NCBI GenBank assembly: GCA_033816765.1
Contig: CM066287.1
Span: 7,006,001 to 7,070,000 of the forward strand
DNA from: Nothopassalora personata
Lineage: Eukaryota > Ascomycota > Dothideomycetes > Mycosphaerellales > Mycosphaerellaceae
Direction: 5' to 3'
Length of the DNA stretch: 64,000 nt
Positions 1 to 10,450 of the stretch are shown here, piece by piece. The position numbers were made by a program, and so were the translations under genes. The notes below the pieces were generated by a model. It did no database searches. It was not told where the DNA came from and was given only the letters and a program-made list of their open reading frames with translations. Numbering within the stretch: the first letter of the stretch is position 1; every line of letters begins with the position of its first letter.

Positions 1-1346
1 ACTAGCTATACTTAGATAGCTAGTACAACCGGTAGTACCCTACTATAGGGTCTATAGAGAGAAGAAGCTATACTTATTATAGTAATTATTAAGAGCGTAG
101 TTAGTATAGTAGCCCTTAAACTATCCTAGAATAGTATAGTAGCTAGAGAAGGGAAGGTTAGATCTCTCCTTATAGCGGTTATAGGCGCTACCGAAGTACT
201 AAATAAGATAGTCTATAGCGGAAGCCTATAAGGTAGGAAGGTAGTTCTAACTACTATTAATATTTATAGTTATAGTATTAGTAATACGGCCTTAAGGGTC
301 GACTATTATATAATTAAAGTCCTAAGTAGCCGTATTAATCTAACCCTACTTTAGTAGGTTAGTAATACTACCCTTAGTAGTTAGGAGCTTCTTCTTATAG
401 AAGGTAATCTTAAGAGATACCTTAGTAAGCTATAAGGTTATATTCTTCTTAGCGATCTTACGCTTATTATTAATAATATACTTAACTAGTCTAAGTACCT
501 TAATAAGGGCCTTACGCTTAGAGAGCTTACTAGATATAGGTAGCCCCTTTCTACTATTACTAGGAGGACGCTTATTAGGATCGTTACCGTTACTAGAGCT
601 AGTTATACTACTAAAGACGTTACTAGTATTACTAAATTAGTTTATAGGAGTCTACTTAATAATATCTACTATAATACTACTTATAAGTTAGTAAATACCC
701 TTAAAATATTATAATATATATAGTATACCTTACTAAAGCTTCTTAAGAAGCTTTAAGAGTATATATATAGTAGTTATTAGTATATATAAGTATATATAGT
801 AGTCTAGGAGGGGGTAAGAGAGGTATAAAGTAGTATAAAGTAGAGAGAGTTACTTAGTAAAGAACTAGCTTCTTTTATATATACCTATAAGGCCTATACG
901 CTACTACCTAGCTATAAGAGCCTTCTTAAGCTAAGAGAACCTTCTATTTGCTTCTAAAAGCGGAAAGATAAGGCTAAAATATGCTTAAAGTAGGTCTATA
1001 AAGATCTCTTATATAAGTAGATCTAATAAGATCCCTATCCTTAGTATATACTTACTTATAACGGGGAACCTAGTATCTAAAGCTAGTAAAGGTGTTTAAG
1101 ACTAATATAGTAATATAGGTAATATTAAGTTAATTAGGCTACCTTTATAGTAGTTAGTCTAAAGGGGGAGTATTATAAATTAGGTAACTAATAGCTATAT
1201 TAGTTAGGACTTAGCACATACATCCTATATTACACTGTTTCTATAGCTAGATAGTCTCACACCTTATGTAAATTATAAGGGTTACTAATCCACCCTATTG
1301 TTTCAATCTAGAAGCTTGTACTCGTCAAAATATCCTATCTACAACA
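1..1346 (+). mobile_element. RIP-mutated 3' end of a Copia-type LTR retrotransposon
   Basis: The first 1.17 kb is TpA-rich, almost free of CpA/TpG and full of stops in every frame, so no protein can be read. At 1161-1170 there is a polypurine tract (aaagggggag), followed at once by tattataaattagg, which looks like an LTR start tgttataaa with TG changed to TA. This is the classical arrangement at the 3' end of a Copia element on the plus strand. The 5' part lies outside the window. Copia rather than Gypsy is inferred from the tract and LTR start only, since no pol domain could be recognised. Confidence 0.55.
1171..1346 (+). repeat. Putative Copia 3' LTR
   Basis: It starts directly after the polypurine tract and ends at ...ctacaaca (terminal CA). 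Its first 30 bases look RIP-mutated, the rest still carries CA and TG. The sequence after 1346 has normal genic composition, so this LTR forms the edge of the gene block. The 3' end is a best guess, as no second LTR copy is present to fix it. Confidence 0.45.
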
Positions 1347-1957
1347 TATTTTGGGGTCCCGCACGAGCAACATTGAATATACGGAGCGGTGACACAATGA
1401 CGTATGCGTTGAGGGCTCTCAATGACAGCACTGTTGGAGGATGCCATAGCCATAGTACTGTTGCCCTGGTCTTACAAGAGCTATAGCAATTTATTTCAAC
1501 GATGACGACAGCACCCATCGCCGTGCAATCCTTCGCTATCCATGATCTTGCACGTCCCTTGCAGAGACAAGTCCCTAGACATAAAGTAGGAGCCGAATAC
1601 GTCCCTTCAGTGTAGAGAGACTATCCCCATGTCCTGGCCCGCTTCCTTCGAGTTCGGGCAATGTCCCAGGTTTGACAGTGGGCGATTTTCACACATCCGG
1701 AAAGTGGTGGGGAGATAGTCGTTGGGGTGCTGCGTAGAGTTGCGACTTATGCAAGTTCACATTGGATAAAGTCTCTCTCTGCAGGTTTTATGATGGCGTG
1801 GTGGTTTGTTTGTTGGGAGGTCTGTGATTCCATCGTGGTTGGTGCACAGTATAGTCGTGCAATGCAAGTAGTGATGCACGACATTAGCCTCATTCCTTAT
1901 CGCGAGCTGGTCTGGTGTCAAAGACTCATTCAGCTGCGATGATTGCCATCATCGACT
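1347..1957. other. Intergenic, no gene recognised
   Basis: About 600 bp of normal composition between the Copia LTR and the F-box-like pseudogene. Short open frames occur on both strands, but none resembles a known protein or has splice signals that extend it. Confidence 0.5.
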
Positions 1958-2765
1958 TCAAATCGGACCTCTATCCCAAGATCCGTTACCTCCCCTCTCC
2001 TCGTAAAAGACCTTGCACGGATGCCTCTCCGCCTCTGACTCCCAATTCGGCGTTCCAACTCTGCCACGGAGTGCTGCGAGCCTTTCAAGTCTCCAGACCA
2101 TAAGCGCATTGTACGCACAATTTGTTGTCTTGATCATCCTGGACAACTCAACGTAGAAGCTGCTATCATCTGGTTTCGGCCAACGATTCACAAGATGTGG
2201 GACGAAGCGATTGATCGCACGTCTAGGCGTGCCAAGCGGTTCGACGATGATAGGGTGTGCCTTGATCTTATGATTGAATTCGACGTTGACGCCTTACTTC
2301 GTCTCGTTGGGCGTGGTCCATCGGAGTAGCCATCTGCAGAGGTCGTCGGTACGCTCGAGGGTACGAGGGGAGTTTCATTCCCAATCCAGGAATCGGACGA
2401 TAGTGATAGACCGACTGTGATCTCTGTGCTCGACGTAGGATGAGGAACGTTCGCTGATCCAGCTTGTTCAGAAATGACACGAGAAGCTTGGAACCGAAGT
2501 CTTTGATCTCGGCTACGAGTTGCGAAGTCCTCACCAGGACATCCAGATACGCGCTGCGTACTGCTTTGGAAATGCTAAGTCAAGGAATGCCATGTGTGCT
2601 GGCTCCAGGCTGCTTTGCATTCACTGTGACAATAGAGCCCGCCGTCAAAAAGCCATAGATACGATCCCTCAGCTCGGGTGGAAGTCCGAGAAATCTGGAG
2701 AGTCCCCATCCCTGGGAGGGAGTCACTGGATGCCGCTGGATGCCGCATACGTCGATACGAGGCAT
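1958..2765 (-). pseudogene. F-box-like / 2EXR-type gene, pseudogene
   Basis: The minus-strand frame starting at ATG 2765 contains FLGLPPELRDRIYGFL about 26 residues in. This is the LPxELRxxIY signature at the start of many fungal F-box-like (2EXR or DUF-type) proteins. The frame is broken by an in-frame TGA at about 2580-2582 (probably a former CGA Arg codon) and then continues with SISKAVRSAYLDVL and further plausible sequence to about 2290. There the frame must shift once to continue as VEPLGTPRRAINRF and WPKPDDSSFYVELSRM down to the stop at 1958. Two lesions and no splice sites that would bypass them make it a pseudogene. It is the gene closest to the left repeat border. Its function is unknown; such proteins are very numerous in ascomycetes and often vary between strains. 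Confidence 0.5.
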
Positions 2766-3378
2766 CCCTCGCTAAGGATCACATGCTCCTGGGATTGTTT
2801 TTTCCGGGCCGTGACCATGGCATCCTGCGTTGGTGCATGGCCGCTTTCCTGTGTCTTGGGGAGGCATCTTCCTGGTCGACCGTTCCCTTTTGCTGCGGAC
2901 TCACAGGCAACCAGGCCGATTGAGAGGTGCTGCGACCTCTCTACAACTCGCAGATTACTTCTGTTGGTCGTTCGAACGCCTGGCTGCGCAGCTACGTACT
3001 AGTACTGTACGCACGAAACGCCCTCAGCAGGGTATATGGTGCATCTCGCTGGCGGCCCTGACGCTCCAGACACGTGAAAATAGAAGTTGGTCTCAGCTTC
3101 ACGTCCTTGGGAGGCAAGATGGTGCGCCGTGGACCCAAGGCTGCGGTAGCAGAAACATTAGTGAAGAATGGCACTGTGTCCGTTGCATCGGGGTTCTTGT
3201 GCCTGCTGCAAACATGTGCTAGCCCGAACGATTCCGCGACGAATCATCGCAAAGTCCAGGGATTTTGCCTCTGCCGGCCGCTGACGTTTCGCGTGTCATC
3301 GAGATGGTGCAGGACCTCATCTCGTTGTTCGGCATCCACGTGTGTGTACAGCAGGAGAAGGAGGTGAAGAAGGTGAAG

Positions 3379-3776
3379 ATGTCGACGTTTGGATCTCCCG
3401 GTGGCCGCACTGCCTTTTCGAAACCCATACCGCCCGAGCGAGGCAGTTTTCCGCTGGACCATGAGGCCGAATGCCAACCCATCATGAAGGAGTACTTGAA
3501 ATGCTTGAGGAGCCATCGAGGTGTGAATGAGGATGCGTGTAGACAATTGAGCAAGAACTACCTACAGTGTCGTATGGAGAGGTGTGTTGGTGGTAACACA
3601 GGATCTGCCGAGGAAGACATACTCATATTGCTTGCTGTAGGAACCTCATGGCACCAGACTCGATGAAGAACCTCGGCTTCCAGGAAGCACAAGACGCCGC
3701 AAAAGTCACCGAAGCGAAGAGCAACAGCTGGAAGGAAGGGCCCGATGCAAACAACACTGCGAGAGAGACGAAGTGA
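3379..3776 (+). CDS. COX19: Cytochrome c oxidase assembly protein Cox19
   Basis: Two exons, 3379-3581 and 3641-3776, give 112 residues. The 59-bp intron starts GTGTGT and ends TGTAG, and the splice restores a continuous Cox19 sequence (RMER|NLMAPDSMKNLGF). The protein begins MSTFGSPGGR and carries the family hallmark PPERGSFPLDH, followed by twin CX9C motifs (CQPIMKEYLKC and CRQLSKNYLQC), the CHCH fold of intermembrane-space copper and redox proteins. Cox19 works with Cox11 in copper delivery during cytochrome c oxidase assembly and is imported through the Mia40 disulfide relay. An upstream in-frame ATG at 3265 would add 38 residues with no family support, so the start at 3379 is preferred. 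The length fits the family (about 90-115 residues). Confidence 0.93.
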
Positions 3777-5844
3777 GATAGATGCTGGCAAGCAAAGCGT
3801 TACCAATCCGGACGGTCAACAACACCTCTCCCGAAGAGAGACACGATAGCAACCCCATATCCGACAGATCGTGCGAGGAATGCGTCCCGCCCACCAGGCT
3901 CGAGGTCCCAGAACTCCAAGCTCCAGAACAGTGACAGCTGCAGCATATTCCAAATGATCCGTCAAACCATATGGACGGCGCATGTGCACTGCCCGAAAAC
4001 GGAAACTGTGCTCGAGAAGTACAATTACCAGCGTAACCTGCCCATCGCTACCAGCGCCGTGGAATTCGCACTGGCGACGGAATGAAGGACGACAGGCAAG
4101 CCAGCGACAGCTGCCTGTGCAATCTCATGCTTGCAAGAATGGCGGTGTATCATCATGAAACAACTCATACCCAACCATCCCCTTACGCCTTTGGGTCTCG
4201 AGACAACCGTGGGCCAACCGTGAGCCAACGACACTGAGCAAGCAAGACATGGCGCTACAGTAGCATTAAGCGACGAAAGAACACTCAACTCCATCACCAC
4301 AATCATCCTACGGCACCTCCACCATCCACAAATCGCATCTCCCAACCAACCAACCAATCCCAGCGATACCTCCCAGGCGGTCAAAGCCCACCCACCTCCC
4401 TTCGGCACAGGCACCCCTAAGCCAAGCCGACGCAAGGGCAGACCGGAACCACAGATCTCTGACACCGACACCGCCACAATACCCGATGATCTGGTAGAAA
4501 TTCTCCTAGAACAGGGGAACCACTTATCTTCTGTCGTTTCGGTCAAAAGTTCGCTCGGTAGTAGTTGGAGCAACAGGACTTCGTCGTCGGTGCCGAGTAT
4601 GTATGTACTACGTCTGTGATATCGATCGACTCGCTTACAAGTTTGGATCTCGAGCATCTAATCGCTCGTCTCGGACATCGAAGACACGCGCGTGGCAGGA
4701 ATGTCGGTTCTCAAACTCAGAACGAGTTGCTTCCCTCTTGCTAAAGTCATGCCCCGCTTCGTCGTCTTTGATCCGATCCGGTCTATAGACTTTCTGAGAT
4801 GGACGGACATGAGGAAGTGTGCACTGTATCGTATCGTATCATACCACAAAACTCCGATCAAGAGTCAAAAAAAATGTCAATTATCTCATGGAATCAAAAA
4901 AGTCTCCACTCATTCTGAGCTAAAAGAAACAAACCCCATGCTCTCCATGGCCATATGCTGATCATCTAAAGCATACCTCGCCATTCAGCAATCAGTATCG
5001 CGTCGTCGCAAGTGGATGCAGTCTTCTGTCTGTCCATGGATGACATTGATAAGATCTACAGCTCAAGCAATTTCTCCCCGTTCAGTCAATCAATGATGTC
5101 TTGAAGTCTTGCAGAGCCAAAAGTGGTACCACCATGCAAACATATGTCTCTCATCCACATCGTCTCGCAGAAAAGAAGCATCGCACCGCACCCGCACCCG
5201 CATCCGCGACCGCATCCGCGTAAAAAGCATGTAAATCACAGAGCCGAAGCAGATCAGGAGGATTGTCGGGTCTCTCCTGACAAGATTCCCATCCGTCGCA
5301 CCATCCCATTCATTCCCAATGCATCATCCCTCACTCCGGTGTTAATGCAACGGGAGTCTGATGCTGAAGCAGGTAGACCAAAAAGCAGGAACATATGGTG
5401 GTATCATTGGTGTCGCAGTCGCACTCGCAGTAAATCATCGGCCAGTCAAAGCAGCATGCCAGGTCCCAACCCAACGCCCGAGTGTACTGGTGTGTCGTAA
5501 ATGTCAAAGCTCTCAAGGTGATGTGACGTTCTAGACAGGAGGTGAGAGTCGTGTCTTTGTTCGTGAAAATGGTGTAATGTGTGACCGTGTCAGTCTGATA
5601 CTCAGTACGTCGCAAGCTGAATCAGACAATGCCCGGTACTCGGTAATCGTGCCACAAGGAATGGTGACTGACACGTCTATTCTGGGATAGTCCCTGGAAT
5701 TGTGCTTGCGCTCGAGGTGGGTCTGTGGAACCCAGAGCTCGGCAGCCGGAATGTCGGTGCCGTCAAGTCGCCAGTACCGTCGAGAAGCGAATCAGAGCCA
5801 AGGACATCTGGAGAGAGGAAGTACGACGGTCTGTTGATGCGGCC
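3777..5844. other. Intergenic between COX19 and the bHLH gene
   Basis: No gene can be supported. A plus-strand frame open from 4224 to 4616 (131 codons) has protein-like composition (ends ...TIPDDLVEILLEQ, then Ser-rich) but no ATG near its start. A short GC-rich tandem of the type cgcacc/cgcatc lies at 5186-5220. The 3' part is probably UTR of the two flanking convergent genes. Confidence 0.45.
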
Positions 5845-7690
5845 CTACTGCACCTCCATGCCGTACTCTTCCTCTTCCTTGAAGTCGTTGAAGTTGAATT
5901 GATTGTGGTGGGACATGCCGCTGGACATGCCACTGCCACCAGACTGGAAACCGGGGCTGACTGGTGGAATCGACTGGCCGTTGGGCGCGTGTGCATCACC
6001 AACAGGCTCGCCAGCGATGTTTGTGTAGCCTGGTACGCGGAGTCCAGAGCCGGGCGCTCGAGAGTAGCCTGAGAAGCCACCCACTGGCTGATGCTTGTTG
6101 AGGACCTCGATAATCTCGGATCGCATGCGCTTCTCCTCCTCGGTCGGCTCGCCGAAAGGCCAGGCGCCACCAAGCTGTGACACAAGTTGCTTGAGCTGTT
6201 CTTCTTCACGGAGCTTCTGATGCACGAACCACATCATGTCGCGAGTCCAAGCCACTGAACCGTTCAGGATGTCGCCCTTGTTTGGACCCTTGTCCTTCTC
6301 CTCCATGGGGAGACCTTGCGTGATGTTACCGGCTCCGGAGGTGGAGCGACGGTGTCCATTGGCGCCAAGCAAGGAGGGATTAGGCGGCGACATGCTTGCG
6401 TTTGCGATTGACGGCGAGAGCGGTGCGTTGGTCTGTAGATGCTTGCGCACCTTCTCATCCTCAAGCCTGTGTTGCGGCAGGAGCGTTCCGAGATCGTGGA
6501 TGCGCTCATTGATATTGTCGCGCCGACGTCGCTCGACCATGTTGTGAGATTCACGGCGCCGACGTCGCTTCGCCTCTTGTGTGTTGAATGGCGGTCCGCC
6601 GCTTGTGCCGGGTTCCATCTTGGTGGGAAGTGACGATGCGACCTTGTGGTGGTGTGTGTTGGTCTTCAGCACCTCCGAAATCTGAGGATGGTGAACTGCT
6701 TGTCCGTTTGGTGATGGGAAAGGTGACGAGGCGTCCCAGCTGTGAGCACTTGGTGTTGTAGTTTCCCAACCGTTGCCGGCGATGTTTTGGTGCTGTCGGT
6801 GAATCGGTTGCATACCTGGATGGTAGTCGTCGCCGATTGTGAGGTGGTTCAGGCCTGGTGTGTTTGGTGTAGCAGGTGATCTCGAATCCGACACCTTCCT
6901 GTCCATGTGCTGCAGGTGCGGTCGCATGGCATGTGACGGGACACTGTGACCACCAAACTGCTGCTGTTGCTGTCCCGCTACCGGCCTGAATTGGCCGTAG
7001 TTGAACTCGTTCGTAAAGGGCGATTGAATTGGGCCGCCGTCAGGCGTATGGGAGAACATGCTGCCACTCTGTCCGCCCATCTGTTGCTGCATGTAGTTCT
7101 GCATGCCGTTATTGAAGTCGAAGTTGTTGCCTTGCTGGTCTATTTGAAGATCGGCAAGCTCGTCGTCGGCAATAGAGGCACTGCCGAGATTGAAGCCATT
7201 CGACATATAGCCGTTGCCATTGGTGAGATTGGCAGGGTTCACGTTCATGTTGCCGGAGTTGCTCATGTGGTTCTGGCCTTGATATTGCATGTATTGGTTG
7301 GAGTCAAAGTGGAAGTCGTCGGGTTCTGATTTGATAAACGGCGACGTGGCTGAGGCCATGTCGCTGCTGCTTTCAAAGTCGTCCAAGCCGAAATCGAGAG
7401 GGGAGTCTCGCTTATTTGAGGGTGCTTCCTTGCCCTGGCTTTCGAAGGGAGGAAATGTGAACAAGTTGTCTCTGGCTGCGGATGCACATGTTAGCAACAG
7501 GACGTCTGCAGAAGGCAAGTCGCGGAGAATGGCCGGTGTAGGAACGCGAGCGGTATAGACGAGTACTTCTGCCATGGCTGTGCATGTTTGCCCAAAATGC
7601 GTTGAGCTGAAATGTGCAGGCGCCAGCCGTCGAGGAAGGGAAAGTGCAGAAGGAATAAGTAGGAGTCGGGTACTCACAGGATACAGGCAT
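5845..7690 (-). CDS. bHLH transcription factor with long loop (fungal 'GlcD gamma'-type)
   Basis: Proposed exons are 7690-7678 (13 nt, MPVS) and 7475-5845, giving 547 residues. The 202-bp intron has donor GTGAGT, branch site GCTAAC and acceptor CGCAG, and its phase joins exactly. A fallback without it starts at ATG 7359 (504 residues). The N-terminal half is Gln/Asn/Gly/Met-rich and low in complexity, with an acidic stretch (LDFGLDDFESSSD) as in activation domains. The basic region (SHNMVERRRRDNINERI) lies near residue 310. Helix 2 (KGDILNGSVAWTRDM) comes only about 80 residues later, so the HLH loop is very long and carries EEKDKGPNKGD. This layout belongs to a Pezizomycotina bHLH family often labelled 'HLH transcription factor GlcD gamma'. 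The His-Glu-Arg basic residues predict E-box binding in the nucleus. The protein ends acidic (DFKEEEEYGMEVQ). Target genes are unknown. Confidence 0.85.
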
Positions 7691-10450
7691 TCCTTGATTC
7701 CGTAGCTCACGCAATCATGTCACTGCTATCAACAGCTGTGTGCTTCTCCTCTTCTGTATCACCCGCAACGTGAGGGTGTCGTGGCGGTCGTATGTGCTCG
7801 TGGCACTGTTCGGGCTTACTGCAATGCCGCACTTTTGCTGACTGGACAAGCTGCGTTTGCCTCGCACAGTGATAGGACCGAACAAGCGAGTCTGGTCCAA
7901 TCGTAATCGTCGGTCGGCGTGTGCAGCAGTACAGCTGCCTCGTGTCAGGCGATGACGTGCCGACTTCGCGTAGGAGTGGTGGTCTCGAAGGTGAGTGGGA
8001 GAAGCCTGGAGGATATGAGAGTCAGCGCCTTCTTCCCATGCGAGCCAATATCAAATAGTCGGCTAGCTGCATGTGCATGAAATTTCCAGCCGTGCGTGCT
8101 TCCCAAAACAGGCATGCGCAGCTACGGCCTTCATGCGACGCCAAGCATCAGTATGGGGAGTCGATGGGACGGACAGTGGCTACACCTCGACGACGTGCTC
8201 CGAAGTGGCAGGAAGTCGGAAGCACTTCCCTGAACGGACGTGCCGAAGCCGGTACAGGCTGTCATACACTTTCAATGGCAGCAAGACAGGAAGGCAGTAC
8301 TCACCGGAATGGCCGCTTGAGGATGAGGTCGATGGCTAGTTGCAGTGTTGAGGAAGGGGATGGTATCGAGTGGTGTATCTTTGACGTGCCGGCGGGAGGG
8401 TGCTTGTATAGCTGTTGTCGTCGGCCGGCGGTCGGAGGTGGCCAGCTACTTCGCTTGTAAGCTCGGGGGAGCTGGGTAGTGGTGTGTTTGACGTCGCGAA
8501 TGGCTTCTGGCCTCTGGCGTCCCAGCGGCGCTTAATTACGGACAAAGGAGTGCCCTCTTGCAGACCTGGTGGGGCTGTCGCCAGAAGATGTGCGACGTGG
8601 AGACGCAGTCTGTTGCTCACGATCCCGGATGGCTAGGGCTAATGGCGCGGGGAGATCTGACTCTCGGAGGTGGGTGCCGATGAGTGCTGTGTGCGTGTGC
8701 GACCGCGCTGTCAATCAATGTGTGTGTGTGTGTGTGTGTGCTGCAATAGTCGTGCGGTCTGCACAGGAATTTCCAGAAGGCCGAACGAACAGTTGTCAAA
8801 GGGAGGCAGCCCGGTGACTATTCGGAGGCCGGTGCGATTGTGGTTAAGCAAAGGCTCTTTGGATCCCCAAGGCGCTGGGATGCTTTCGGAGTGGAACCTT
8901 GGGGTAGCTCCGGTCGTCGTACCGGTGAGATAGAATCGATGCCTGTGCTGTTCGATTCGTCGTTCGGGAAAGGCGGTGCGCGCTGTATCAGAGTGAACGA
9001 CGATACGGCAGCAGTAACGCTGGGTCGTGTCGTGTCGGCAGAGGGTAGCAATGGATCCCCTGGTTATATCTGAGGATGAAGATTGCTTGGCTGCGCTTGC
9101 TCAGCGTATGATTGACTGAGCGCGGCTGCGGCGGACCTGGACTACCACGCCGGCCGATATTGGGTTTTGCAGAATGATGATGAGAACACGATGAGCGCCA
9201 GTGATGAGCACGGAAGACGCGGCGGCTGATTTTTGGTTTGGACACCTTTGTGATGGCGGAATAAAGTCCGAATTTCAGTCGTCGTCTTTGATGGACGAAG
9301 CGATGGGATGCGCGGGAATGCTATGCTACATGGAACGCGAGGCGAGCAGCAGAGCCGCTTCCTTTGTACTCGTGTCTACGGTCGGTCCATACGGACCCTC
9401 GCGCCACGGCATCATGACCGTGACCCGAGCAAGATGGGAGGCGAGTGCTCCTTGGTCTCATATTGGACGCGCACCATCATGACAGGGTGACTCATGTAGG
9501 TGCCCTCCATCACGCCCGCCATCTCTTTGAGCCAGGCCGCTGGAAGATGTGGCCTTGATGGAGCAGCCACTACGCAGCGCTGCTAGCCTGGGCTGGCCCC
9601 CAGCCCAGTTGCGCTGCCGCGGATGGAGTGCGGAGGATGGTAGACCAGCAGACTTTTAATGTGCGCATGTGGCACGAGCGACAGCGCTTCAGCCACAGAC
9701 CAGAATATCTACTTTGACAGCTTTCACTGACCGCCAAGCTCGAGGCAGCCCACACGACGACCTGTTAGCCGCATTCTTGGTTACAGCGGTGAATCTCAAA
9801 CAGCGCTCACCAATCTGGCTATTGCACTTCTGTCTCTCATCCAACGCCAGAGGCACGTTCGTGGAGTCGCGTTGGGCCCAGTCAGCGCGCGCCCGGCTGT
9901 TGACGTCGCTTCATCACACGCCACTGCGTGTTGAATCCCTCGTCATTGGACATCCGTCGCTGCAGCACGCACAGCCAGGCGAAACTTCAGATCGAGTTGC
10001 GCGTCGATCGCTGCACGCAATCACAGCAACCCTAGCGTCCTGCCGCGCCGCAGAGTGCAGCGCAGTGCAGTGCAGTAGTGAGAACAGTTGGTACCGGCGG
10101 CGGAAGGACACACCCGCCGTGCCTTCCTTGCACACACCCCAAGGCACCTTCCCTGGGACACACTTCTCTAACCAAAGTAGCTGTGCACCAACAGAGCCAC
10201 TTGTCTGGCAAGAGCTCTCTGGCCGCGCCGCCGGCCACCGCCCACGCCTAGCTATACCATCGCACCCTCCCGTTCGGCTCGCACGGCAGGGTCGACCACC
10301 GAGCAGGACACGCGTGCATCCAACAGGCAGCACAATTGCGGATCTCACCCATACAACCCCTCGCCGACGACCCTAGCGCCGCCGCGAGGCTATCGCTCGA
10401 CCTCAAACGCGCTATCCACTACACACAAAGAAAACGTACTCGGCGCGACC
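7691..10450. other. Long intergenic region with divergent promoters of the bHLH gene and SFT2
   Basis: About 2.76 kb without a supportable gene, flanked by two divergent starts. It is CG-rich, and the open frames in it start with GTG/TTG and have no family features. It holds a perfect (TG)11 microsatellite at 8719-8740 and a gcagtgcagtgcag tandem near 10060-10075. Its length, unusual for this otherwise compact block, is compatible with extended regulation or long 5' leaders of the transcription-factor gene. Confidence 0.5.
8719..8740 (+). repeat. (TG)11 microsatellite
   Basis: Uninterrupted tg dinucleotide run of 22 bases in the long intergenic region upstream of the bHLH gene. Confidence 0.95.

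Noticed and set aside
4025..4657. Minus-strand frame of 210 codons near COX19
   Set aside because: Composition is that of a shadow (Ser/Val/Trp/Cys-rich without pattern), with no domain and no splice support.
6946..7329. Plus-strand hydrophobic frame (Val/Leu/His-rich)
   Set aside because: Shadow of the Gln/Asn-rich N-terminal part of the bHLH protein.
9669..10376. Plus-strand open frame of 235 codons upstream of SFT2
   Set aside because: Starts with GTG, Arg/Ser/Pro/His-rich shadow composition in GC-rich promoter DNA, no domain, and the real SFT2 start follows directly.
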